From: JAUIAI01 sp049680625
GTDB lineage: Bacteria; Pseudomonadota; Gammaproteobacteria; Burkholderiales; Burkholderiaceae_E
NCBI GenBank assembly: GCA_049680625.1
Contig: JBAUID010000075.1
Coordinates: forward strand, 1-8,525
Direction: 5' to 3'
DNA: 8,525 nt
Numbering within the stretch: the first letter of the stretch is position 1; each line of letters starts with the position of its first letter. Positions 1-6,849 of the stretch are shown one piece after another. Made by a program: the position numbers and the translations under genes. A model generated the notes under the pieces. The model searched no databases, was not told the DNA's origin, and saw nothing but the letters and a program-made list of their open reading frames with translations.

Positions 1-42
1 GATCTGGGTTCCCTGGGTTCGGTGACTGCCACGCTGGAGTAA
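1..42 (+). CDS. C-terminal end of an unidentified upstream gene (partial)
   Basis: Frame 1 is open from the first base and reads DLGSLGSVTATLE before a TAA stop at 40-42. The GGAG ribosome binding site of the next gene (36-39) lies inside its last codons, and the next ATG comes 6 bp after the stop. This is the arrangement expected of two genes in one operon. Thirteen residues are too few to name the product. The alternative is that this is chance open sequence upstream of the haemoglobin gene. Confidence 0.5.
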   Translation, partial: DLGSLGSVTATLE

Positions 43-48
43 TAAACA

Positions 49-498
49 ATGACCCAACAAGACACGAAGTCATCGGATAATCCACCCACTTACGGCGACG
101 GTGATGCGTCCTATCTGGCAGCCGGTGAACAAGCCGGGCTGCGCAAACTGGTACAGACTTTTTACGACTTGATGGCCCAGAGCCCACGCACTGAGCGCCT
201 GATTAACATGCACCCCAGCGACCGGGGTGTGTCCGTCGACAAGTTGGCGCTATTTTTATGCGGCTGGCTTGGCGGACCCCGCCTTTACAACGAAAAGTAC
301 GGTGCGATCAAGCTGCCGTCAGCTCATCAGCATTTGCCCGTGACCGAGCAGGACAAGGAAGACTGGCTATGGTGTATGCAGCAGGCGCTGGATCAGCAAG
401 ACTATGCGCCTGACTTTAAAGCCTATCTGATGCGCGAATTGCGACGTCCGGCTGAACGGATTGTTGTGGTTTGCGCCAATAACGGCCGCCAGCCGTAA
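49..498 (+). CDS. Group II truncated haemoglobin (globin)
   Basis: A 149-residue protein of the group II truncated (2-over-2) haemoglobins, cytoplasmic haem proteins that bind O2 and, in some members, detoxify NO or peroxide. The pattern is clear: YGDGDASYLAAGE at 15-27, the B-helix LVQTFYDLM (34-42) with Tyr39 at the usual B10 position, MHPSD (54-58), and the family signature GWLGGPRLY at 72-80. By spacing to the conserved Trp106 (position G8) the proximal haem ligand should be His93 in SAHQH; His95 is the alternative. Length is slightly above the usual 120-140 because of a polar N-terminal extension of about 14 residues. GGAG at 36-39 sits 9 bp before the ATG, supporting this start. It is followed closely by ugpQ. 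The physiological ligand cannot be told from sequence. Confidence 0.9.
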   Translation: MTQQDTKSSDNPPTYGDGDASYLAAGEQAGLRKLVQTFYDLMAQSPRTERLINMHPSDRGVSVDKLALFLCGWLGGPRLYNEKYGAIKLPSAHQHLPVTEQDKEDWLWCMQQALDQQDYAPDFKAYLMRELRRPAERIVVVCANNGRQP

Positions 499-538
499 TC
501 ACTGAATGATCGCCAAATAACTGTCGGAGACCAATGCG

Positions 539-1288
539 ATGACTGGACCAGCTGACTGGCCGTATCCTGCACACTGTGCCCACCGCGGTGCCGGCAAGCT
601 GGCTCCGGAGAACACTCTGGCCGCGTTTCGGGTGGGTGCTGATTATGGTTATCGGATGTTTGAATTCGATGTCAAGCTCTCCGGTGACGGAGCAATAATC
701 CTGATGCATGACGATACGGCTGAACGTACAACCGATGGTAACGGCCGTATTGCAGAATTGACGCTGGGCCAGTTAATGCGACTGGACGCCGGCAGCTGGC
801 ATTCACCCGGCTTTACTGGCGAAGGCGTTCCAACGTTTACCCGGGTAGCCCGATGGTTGTTGGCATCAGAGTATTTTGCCAACATTGAAATTAAGCCGTG
901 CACGGGACGGGAATACGAAACCGGTGCGGCCGTTGCGACTGAAGCCGATTTATTGTTTCGTGACGCGGAGTTTGCGCCGTTGTTGTCGTCGTTCTCTGAA
1001 GTGGCACTTCAAGGTGCGCGCGCGGCAGCACCTGATTTGCCTCGCGCCTTGTTGTGTGACAACCTGACCCCGGACTGGGCAGACCGATGCCTGGCACTGG
1101 GCTGTGTTGCCTTTGACCCCCATCACCTGTTACTGACCGAAGATATTATCGACCAGGCCCATGATGTTGGCTTACGAATCCTCACCTACACGGTGAACGA
1201 CCCAAAGCGCGCACAACAACTGCTGGCCTGGGGGGTTGACACGGTGATTACCGATGCAATTGATCAGATCGCCGCTGACGACGTTTAG
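539..1288 (+). CDS. ugpQ: Glycerophosphodiester phosphodiesterase, UgpQ type
   Basis: A 249-residue GDPD-family TIM barrel that hydrolyses glycerophosphodiesters, the deacylated phospholipid products, to sn-glycerol 3-phosphate and an alcohol. Active-site motifs in order are AHRGAG (14-19, His15 and Arg16), APENT (22-26, Glu24), the metal-binding EFD (Glu42, Asp44), the catalytic His57 in LMHDD, and IEIKP (116-120, Glu117 and Lys119). The barrel closes with the usual TYTVND (216-221) and GVDTVITDAID. There is no signal peptide, so it is cytoplasmic like UgpQ and unlike the periplasmic GlpQ. Length matches UgpQ (about 247). GGAGA at 526-530 precedes the ATG by 8 bp. It lies 40 bp after the haemoglobin gene and 49 bp before the SUKH-like gene, so co-transcription is likely. 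No ugp transporter genes are in the window. Confidence 0.92.
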   Translation: MTGPADWPYPAHCAHRGAGKLAPENTLAAFRVGADYGYRMFEFDVKLSGDGAIILMHDDTAERTTDGNGRIAELTLGQLMRLDAGSWHSPGFTGEGVPTFTRVARWLLASEYFANIEIKPCTGREYETGAAVATEADLLFRDAEFAPLLSSFSEVALQGARAAAPDLPRALLCDNLTPDWADRCLALGCVAFDPHHLLLTEDIIDQAHDVGLRILTYTVNDPKRAQQLLAWGVDTVITDAIDQIAADDV

Positions 1289-1337
1289 CGTCAAGACTTG
1301 CCTGGCCTCAGTAACAAAAACATTGCAGTGAGACTCA

Positions 1338-2042
1338 ATGCCTTCCAAACCCCCGTCCAAGCCGTCATTCCGACCATCATCAAAAGCGCGTTCGAAAAAT
1401 CCGGCGAAAGCGCAGGCTGGCGCATCGGTATCAAATGACGCGGAGGCTGAGTTTGAACACATCAACTGGCGCGGCGGGGCGATTAACGATGACCGCTTGC
1501 TCAATGTCCTGCCTGCTGAACTTGCTTGCGTACTTCGCAGGGTAAACGGGTTTGTGCAATTCGACGGCGGTTTGCACATGCGCGGTATTTGTTCCGAGCC
1601 CCAATGGCATTCGCTGGCTTATTGGTGGACTGGGGATGGCGCATTTTGCAGGCACTACGATGCGGTTGAACCAGGGGATATTCCCTTTGCCCAGGATTGC
1701 CTGGGGGATCAGTTTTTACTGCGTGACGGTCGGGTAGTGCAGTTGTACGCAGAAACCGGCGAAGTGCAGCCGCTGGAACTGGGCCTGGTCGAATTCCTCG
1801 AAAATGCCAATGTTGACCCAATCGATTTTCTTGGTATGGAGCCTTTGCTGCAGTTGCAACAGCAAAGTGGCTCACTGCAACCCGGACAGTTAATTGAGGT
1901 CTATCCGCCGCTATGTACCGAAGAGTCGGCTTTGGGTGTGTCGGTAAAGCCGGTTCCTGTCGGTGACCTGATTGCGCACCATATTGCTTTGGCGCACAGT
2001 TTGCCAGCCGACGGTACCCGCTTTAACGCCGGCTCACTTTAG
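1338..2042 (+). CDS. SUKH/SMI1-KNR4-like domain protein with a basic N-terminal tail
   Basis: A 234-residue cytoplasmic protein without signal peptide or membrane segment. Residues 1-30 are a Pro/Ser/Lys/Arg-rich, probably disordered basic tail. From about residue 43 the protein looks like a SUKH (SMI1/KNR4) fold: a helix LPAELACVLRRVNG, then strands around GLHMRG, and a later GDQFLLRDGRVVQLYAETGEV segment giving the acidic LVEFLENANVDPIDFLGMEPLL helix. The C-terminal third (GQLIEVYPPLCT onwards) looks specific to this subfamily. SUKH proteins are known as immunity proteins of polymorphic toxins and as intracellular scaffolds, but no toxin gene lies nearby, so a housekeeping role is as likely. 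No strong ribosome binding site is visible (weak GTGAG) and no in-frame alternative ATG follows before the domain. Domain assignment is moderate and function unknown. Confidence 0.7.
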   Translation: MPSKPPSKPSFRPSSKARSKNPAKAQAGASVSNDAEAEFEHINWRGGAINDDRLLNVLPAELACVLRRVNGFVQFDGGLHMRGICSEPQWHSLAYWWTGDGAFCRHYDAVEPGDIPFAQDCLGDQFLLRDGRVVQLYAETGEVQPLELGLVEFLENANVDPIDFLGMEPLLQLQQQSGSLQPGQLIEVYPPLCTEESALGVSVKPVPVGDLIAHHIALAHSLPADGTRFNAGSL

Positions 2043-3298
2043 TTCTTCCGATAAACCCGAACGTAATCGACTTCCAGCTGAGTCGGAAAGCTCGCCGCAT
2101 CAATGCCGCCGCGGCCTGCCCATGGTCCGCCGATCGCCAGGTTCAGGATCAGGTTCGCCGGATGCCCCGGTGCGCCATCGTTGCCAACCCATCGGTAGTT
2201 TTCGCAAGCGGTTTGCATGCCATCAATATAGAAGCACACACCGTCCACGGTCCATTTGGCCGCAATTTCAAGCCATACATTTCGTAACGTACGGGTTGGG
2301 GAAGTGTAGTAACCCCAGGTCGTGTCGAAGGTTTCAAGCCACTCGGTGAACTCGTACTTACCCGAATCGGTTTGCGCACCACGGACCTGCGAGTGTTGAT
2401 GCAGCGTGAATTCTGTTTCCGGGTTGTTATTCAGTGGCCCTTCAAAAATGTCAATTTCAGGTGGCCATTGCGCGGCGCCACTTTCACTTAGCGACGGCGC
2501 CAGCCAGATACTTGGCCAGGTACCCAATACGTTTGGCAACCGCATGCGGGTCGTGATGTAATAACTGGTATTTCCTTCGGGCTTGAAAGTCATCTTGCTG
2601 TTGAGCATCGCTGCTTCGTACTGCAGATACCAGTCGGTCCCTGTTTTGGTTGCGCGCAACTCCAGGATGCCGTTGTTCAGCACGTGCAGCGGTTCACCTT
2701 TAGTGTTGATATCCCGGTAGCGTTGCTGCTCATCGGCATTGGCATAGTCAAGCGTGCCCTGGCCTGAAAATTTTGTGCACTCAGCATCCGGAATCTGCAA
2801 TTCGGGGCCGCCACCCCAGACAAATCGGGTACACCACTTGGATCGGTCCAGTTCGGTCCCGTTGAACTCGTCGCTGAAGAACAATGTGTCGTAACCGGCT
2901 GGCTTGAAGTCGCCAGTGGTACCAGAGCCTGCGGTGGCTGTTCCGGAGTTTGCGGTAGTGGTGGGCACCGGCGTTGTTGCAGATGATGCTGCGGATGCTG
3001 TGGCGTTGCCAATAGATGCATTGTCAGATGCACTGCCGGAACCGGATTTTTCGCCTGTGTTTGTTGAAGTTCCTGCCGCCGATTCATTGTTCAGACCAGC
3101 GGTTTGCACGCCTGACCCGCCGCTTGCGCCTGGATTCGGAATTTTGTCATCATGCCACCAGTTGCTGACTTCGCCACAGGCGCTCAGACCGGTTAGCATC
3201 ACGATAGACCCGATTATTGCCACGGTGCTTTTTGCACTCTGTTGGCGTACCCCGTTGGGGTTTTTTTCCCTGACTGGATTAGAGGCAAATTTGCTCAT
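2039..3298 (-). CDS. GH16 family beta-glucanase-like lipoprotein
   Basis: A 419-residue secreted glycoside hydrolase of family 16, whose members cleave beta-1,3/1,4-glucans or galactans such as laminarin or agarose. After a basic n-region of 23 residues comes a hydrophobic stretch (24-39) ending in LSAC, a lipobox with Cys41 as the lipidated residue, so it should be anchored in a membrane. Residues 52-130 are a Ser/Thr/Gly/Ala-rich linker. The catalytic domain runs from about 133 (YDTLFFSDEFNG) to the end, with the motif EIDIFE at 281-286 (Glu281 nucleophile, Asp283, Glu286 acid/base) in the six-residue form of laminarinase and agarase branches. It closes with the family's FPTQLEVDYVRVY. The start is preceded by GGA about 6 bp upstream. 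Its stop overlaps that of the convergent SUKH-like gene by 4 bp. The substrate cannot be read from sequence. Confidence 0.9.
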   Translation of the reverse strand: MSKFASNPVREKNPNGVRQQSAKSTVAIIGSIVMLTGLSACGEVSNWWHDDKIPNPGASGGSGVQTAGLNNESAAGTSTNTGEKSGSGSASDNASIGNATASAASSATTPVPTTTANSGTATAGSGTTGDFKPAGYDTLFFSDEFNGTELDRSKWCTRFVWGGGPELQIPDAECTKFSGQGTLDYANADEQQRYRDINTKGEPLHVLNNGILELRATKTGTDWYLQYEAAMLNSKMTFKPEGNTSYYITTRMRLPNVLGTWPSIWLAPSLSESGAAQWPPEIDIFEGPLNNNPETEFTLHQHSQVRGAQTDSGKYEFTEWLETFDTTWGYYTSPTRTLRNVWLEIAAKWTVDGVCFYIDGMQTACENYRWVGNDGAPGHPANLILNLAIGGPWAGRGGIDAASFPTQLEVDYVRVYRKN

Positions 3299-3552
3299 CT
3301 TATCCAGCTCGCAGTTTGATGTCAGAACCTGTTTCGGGGGCTAATCCGTTCTCAGCAATGACTGTGGTTCGTGTGAAAGTAGGCAGACAATACGGGCTAG
3401 TTGTGGTTAACGCGATACTCTGGGGGGGTTAACGGTTGTTTGTGACCGATGAACGCCCATTGCCGGATGAACGGTTTGTCGGGTTGTTATTTTTGTGTTT
3501 GGTGGCGAAACAGAATGTTTCTTTTTGTACCCGTAGCGGCGTTATTTCCGGT
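3299..3552. other. Gene-free stretch between the GH16 gene and imuB, with two pairs of short direct repeats
   Basis: No convincing coding frame lies here. It must hold the 3' end of the imuB transcript and the promoter of the GH16 gene, though I see no clear -35/-10 pair and no strong terminator for imuB. Two direct repeats of GGTTAACG (3405-3412 and 3427-3434), each with a GTTAAC palindrome, lie 22 bp apart, about two helical turns. Two copies of GATGAACG (3448-3455 and 3466-3473) lie 18 bp apart. Both pairs are upstream of the GH16 gene and could be operators, but this is conjecture. Confidence 0.4.
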
Positions 3553-5265
3553 TTATCCGAACCGTCCCTGAACATACCAGCCACCGTGTTGTGCCTGTCG
3601 CTCACGGTAGATCCAGTACAAAGTGTGGGCATCATCTTCCGCAACAAAGTAGTCACGCTGTACCAGGTTGTTGTCCCACCAGCCGGTTTCTATACGTTCC
3701 GGCCCGGCAACCATATTCAGTGCGCTGTACAGCCACGGGCGGTTATTACGCTCACGTAATGGCTGGGCTTCGCGTAGTAACCACAAGGGCCGGGGCAGGT
3801 TACCTGTCTGCGCGGCAACCAGGGTGGTGGGTAGGTGGGCCATGATTTTATCTGTGGCGCTATCTGGGTCGTTAGTAGCCAAGGGCTTATCTGATCTGCC
3901 CAGTTGGTCCAGGTTGTCAATAACACATACCTGGTAAGCAGCTTCGGGCCGGTGGTCTTCTGCAAGGTATAGCCGTTGTACCTGGTCTCGCCCAAGCCGG
4001 ACTTGCAGGCGTTCCAGTAAGCGCCCAAGGTTTTCCTGAGTACTGGCCGGGCTGATAAATAATTCATTGCTCGGAATTGCCAGTGACTGGATACGGTCAC
4101 AGCGCAGTTCAATCGTGTGCACCGGGGCACGCAACTGCAACACGTTGAGCCGTTCGCGCAGCAAGCCGACCAGTCGCTGCGTTTCGCGGCTTGGGTCAGT
4201 CAGGCGAACAGTCATCGAGGTGACCGGGGTATCTTCGTGAAAAACGATTAAGTCAAAACTGCGTACCGCCGCCTGGCGTGACCGCAACCAGCCAGTCAGC
4301 TCAACCAGTAAGCGGCCGGCGGCAAACAGCAAAGCATCAGCTTGTTCGATATCAGCAAGCAATTCCAGTTTACTGCTGAACTGTTGTGGTGATGCAAAAT
4401 AACCCATTGGCTGTGCCTGAGACCCCAGGGCACAGTCGACTTCGAGTAGCAGGTTTTTGCCAAAGCGCCGGGCCAGGCCGGCGCGTGGCAGTTCCAGCAG
4501 GTCACCGATGGTGTGCGCACCAATGGTGTTCAAGGCGATGATATGTGGCCGGGCCGAATTAAGTAAGTTGATGGGCAGGCAGGCAAGGCGCGCCGGCAGG
4601 GCGGCACCGTCGTGCAATAGGTGTTGTGGCTCGAGACTGGCCTGCAACGGGCTCAGCTGGTGATGACGTGCCAGTAACCAGGCAGCGCCAGGGGTTGGCG
4701 CGAGACCACAAGTTGCCTGGTAGCCGAGCGCTGATAAATCGGCGTGGATGGTTTCCAGTAGTTTGGGCAGCCCGCCGAAGTATCGCAAACTGGGTTCAAC
4801 TTCGAGCAAGATACCGGCCTGTCCGGGTAGTGGCAGTGGAGCATCATTAATACTGGGTTTTTTTTGTGTGGATTTATATGCAGGTTTGTACGTGGGCAAA
4901 GGTGGTGGCCCAAAACCAACTGAGGGAGTGAATTGCAGCGCCCAGCAAGCCAGTGAGCGTAATGCTTGTTGTTCGCGCACCGGGTCATGGTTCAGTAAGC
5001 TGATGTCGGGTAACAAAGCTTGCGCGGTTGCGCGTTTCATCCCCGTTTCTATGCCCCCTTGCCGGGCACTGTGATTCATGCTGAGTACAGCGATCTGATC
5101 GCAGATAGCCAAGGCTGGCAGGGCGGTTTGTTTGTTGCCTGGTGAGTCGGGCCCGGGTTTTTCTCTGCCGGGTTTTCCTCCGGACAGCGCCTGTATTGCC
5201 TGCTGGTGACTGCGTTCGATCAGATCAAGCGAAAGTTGGGCAAAATGCAGGGCAATCCAGAGCAT
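3553..5265 (-). CDS. imuB: ImuB, non-catalytic Y-family DNA polymerase homologue of the SOS mutasome
   Basis: A 570-residue Y-family polymerase relative of the ImuB/DinP-like group. In characterised systems ImuB is an inactive polymerase that bridges the beta clamp and the error-prone replicase ImuC (DnaE2) during translesion synthesis. The start MLWIALHFAQL is typical of ImuB, and LLEVEPSLRYFGG (153-165) replaces the acidic SxDE active-site motif of catalytic Y-family enzymes. The little-finger region includes FSSKLELLADIE (296-307). The end is diagnostic: RPLWLLREAQPL (492-503), GPERIETGWW (521-530) and a final VQGRFG. Two apparent insertions, at about 28-48 and 120-148, lengthen it beyond the common 470-520. 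It starts 22 bp after imuA with only a weak ribosome binding site, so translational coupling is likely. No imuC follows in the window. Confidence 0.93.
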   Translation of the reverse strand: MLWIALHFAQLSLDLIERSHQQAIQALSGGKPGREKPGPDSPGNKQTALPALAICDQIAVLSMNHSARQGGIETGMKRATAQALLPDISLLNHDPVREQQALRSLACWALQFTPSVGFGPPPLPTYKPAYKSTQKKPSINDAPLPLPGQAGILLEVEPSLRYFGGLPKLLETIHADLSALGYQATCGLAPTPGAAWLLARHHQLSPLQASLEPQHLLHDGAALPARLACLPINLLNSARPHIIALNTIGAHTIGDLLELPRAGLARRFGKNLLLEVDCALGSQAQPMGYFASPQQFSSKLELLADIEQADALLFAAGRLLVELTGWLRSRQAAVRSFDLIVFHEDTPVTSMTVRLTDPSRETQRLVGLLRERLNVLQLRAPVHTIELRCDRIQSLAIPSNELFISPASTQENLGRLLERLQVRLGRDQVQRLYLAEDHRPEAAYQVCVIDNLDQLGRSDKPLATNDPDSATDKIMAHLPTTLVAAQTGNLPRPLWLLREAQPLRERNNRPWLYSALNMVAGPERIETGWWDNNLVQRDYFVAEDDAHTLYWIYRERQAQHGGWYVQGRFG

Positions 5266-5287
5266 GGCTGCTGTACTGGTCTGGTGT

Positions 5288-6136
5288 TCAGTTCAGCAAT
5301 GACAATTGCTGGTGTGGTTGGTTGGTGTTGTTGTTAAGGCTGTTGCCGGCAGTGATTTGATCCGGGGTCTGAACAGACCCCGACAATGGATTTTCCCGGT
5401 TGGGCGTTGTCAGACCTTCCTGATCTGTTCGCACTGTGCGGGCATGAATCGTGTGCAGTGGGGTATGGGTTTCGGGCTGTGCGGTACTGGGTTTAAGTTG
5501 AATTGATGCGGCTGGCCTGGGTAGGTCGAGCATCAGAGGCATGGCCATCACCGGCCCACGGCGTTTGAGCACTTGTACTGAGAGTTGTTCGTTGGCGCGG
5601 GGCAGTAGCAGCAAGCGTAATGGTGCTGGTGATGTTTCGAACTGTGCTTGCAGCTGGCGAAACAAAAATACCGGGCCGTTGGCTGTTTGTGCGGCCAGTT
5701 GCAACCGGCGTAAGTGTTCCGGGCGGGTGCGTTTTTGTGGCAACCAGGCGAGCAGGCAGCCGAAGCTGGCACTGCGCAGGGTTTGTTCAACCGCCCACAG
5801 GCGGTCTGCGGCATTAACGGCCTGAATCACAATCAGGTAATCGAGGTCGATACCAAAACTGGCTAAGGCTGGCGCATAAGGCACCATTGGCGGGGCCAGT
5901 AAAATAACCACTTGCCGTTCGCGGGTGAGTTGACGCAGTAATGGCACCAGTAAACGTAATTCACCAATACCGGCTTCGCGGGTGATCAGTTCAGTCAGCA
6001 TGCCAATTGGCCAGCCGTTACCCGGTAACTCGGTATTCAGTTTGGCAAAACCACTGTCGCGTGCAGCGATGCCACGACTGGTGAGCTCAGTGGCGCGCCA
6101 GGTGTGTCGGAAAGGTGAGGGTTTGCTTGCCTGCAT
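5288..6136 (-). CDS. imuA: ImuA, SOS mutagenesis RecA-like protein
   Basis: A 282-residue ImuA-family protein (formerly annotated SulA-like), a distant RecA homologue that works with ImuB in damage-induced mutagenesis. The family signature GWPIGMLTEL (41-50) is followed by EAGIGELRLL (54-63), standing where RecA has its Walker A loop; the GKT lysine and threonine are missing, as commonly seen in this family. A second conserved block is PVFLFR (155-160) with LRLLLLPR (173-180). From about 210 to 275 the chain is polar and rich in Thr, Pro, Asn and Gln, probably disordered, and it ends in QQLSLLN, which resembles a clamp-binding motif (see findings). It lies 39 bp after lexA with no LexA box of its own; a TAGG 7 bp before the ATG is the likely ribosome binding site. 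Confidence 0.9.
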   Translation of the reverse strand: MQASKPSPFRHTWRATELTSRGIAARDSGFAKLNTELPGNGWPIGMLTELITREAGIGELRLLVPLLRQLTRERQVVILLAPPMVPYAPALASFGIDLDYLIVIQAVNAADRLWAVEQTLRSASFGCLLAWLPQKRTRPEHLRRLQLAAQTANGPVFLFRQLQAQFETSPAPLRLLLLPRANEQLSVQVLKRRGPVMAMPLMLDLPRPAASIQLKPSTAQPETHTPLHTIHARTVRTDQEGLTTPNRENPLSGSVQTPDQITAGNSLNNNTNQPHQQLSLLN

Positions 6137-6138
6137 GA

Positions 6139-6185
6139 TGATGCCTAAAGTGATCGGTACTTACAGTGATCGGGGCTACAGTGAT
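6139..6185 (-). repeat. Three imperfect tandem repeats at the lexA-imuA junction
   Basis: Read on the - strand, three units follow each other: ATCACTGTAGCCCCG (6185-6171), ATCACTGTAAGTACCG (6170-6155) and ATCACTTTAGGCATCA (6154-6139). The first contains the lexA stop codon TAG and the third contains the probable imuA ribosome binding site TAGG. They share ATCACTNTA with a 15-16 bp period. This could be chance or a small duplication that created the intergenic gap. Confidence 0.6.
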
Positions 6186-6823
6186 TTTCCGCCGCGCAGC
6201 AAACCAACACCCAGACCTTCGAGGGCAAATTCATCATGGCGGGTATCCAGTACGATGGGAGCGTAGTCGGGGTTCTCTGGCAGTAACTCGATTTGAAAAC
6301 CGTTTTTACGCCAGCGCTTGACGGTGACGTCTTCACCAACCCGGGCAACAACAATTTGCCCGTTACGTGCTTCGCGGGTTCTTTTGACTGCGAGTAAATC
6401 GCCATCAAGGATGCCGGCATCCCGCATACTCATGCCGCGCACTTTCAGTAGATAGTCGGGCGCTTCAGAAAACAGGTTGGGGTCTAGTGCAAAACTGGCT
6501 TCAATATGTTCTTGTGCCAGGATCGGGCTGCCGGCAGCAACCCGCCCGATCAGTGGCAGGCTCATGGCAATCTGAACCGCAGACGGGGAGTCGTGGCGGT
6601 CTTCGTCGGTCAGCATTTTGAGGCGAATGCCGCGCGAAGCGCCTGAGGTCAGCTCAATGACGCCTTTGCGTGCCAGTGCTTTTAAATGTTCTTCTGCCGC
6701 GTTGGGTGATCGAAACCCCAGGGTGCGGGCAATTTCAGCCCGCGTTGGCGGGAAGCCGGTATCAGATATATGATGCTTAATAAGATTGAGAATCTCTTGC
6801 TGGCGGGCGGTTAATGGCCTCAT
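6176..6823 (-). CDS. lexA: LexA, SOS response repressor and autoprotease
   Basis: A 215-residue LexA, slightly longer than the 202 of Escherichia coli. The N-terminal winged helix (1-70) includes GFPPTRAEIARTLGF (23-37), and SPNAAEEHLKALARKG (39-54) is the recognition-helix block typical of Gamma/Betaproteobacteria, which read CTGT-N8-ACAG. The scissile bond is Ala97-Gly98 in VAAG; the catalytic dyad is Ser132 (GMSM) and Lys169 (VTVKRW). The hinge (about 72-88) is longer than in E. coli. RecA filaments on single-stranded DNA trigger self-cleavage and derepress the regulon. AAGGA (- strand, 6836-6832) lies 8 bp before the ATG. It is first in an operon with imuA and imuB. Whether it is the sole LexA of the genome or a second copy like Pseudomonas LexA2 cannot be seen here, but its DNA-binding region is of the main type. 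Confidence 0.97.
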   Translation of the reverse strand: MRPLTARQQEILNLIKHHISDTGFPPTRAEIARTLGFRSPNAAEEHLKALARKGVIELTSGASRGIRLKMLTDEDRHDSPSAVQIAMSLPLIGRVAAGSPILAQEHIEASFALDPNLFSEAPDYLLKVRGMSMRDAGILDGDLLAVKRTREARNGQIVVARVGEDVTVKRWRKNGFQIELLPENPDYAPIVLDTRHDEFALEGLGVGLLRGGKSL

Positions 6824-6849
6824 GCTGGCTATCCTTGGGTATCCGGTAG

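Noticed and set aside
3250..3267. ACCCC-GTT-GGGGT followed by T7, looking like a + strand terminator
   Set aside because: It lies inside the N-terminal coding part of the GH16 gene, antisense, with no + strand gene ending before it; codons explain the A-run and GC stretch.
2904..3344. 146-residue + strand open frame, rich in Val, Ala, Pro and Asp
   Set aside because: It is the antisense of the low-complexity Ser/Thr/Gly linker of the GH16 lipoprotein; composition explains it.
3507..3526. GAAACA-GAA-TGTTTC followed by T-rich bases
   Set aside because: As a terminator it points along the + strand, while the nearby gene end (imuB) is on the - strand; the stem is short and AT-rich.
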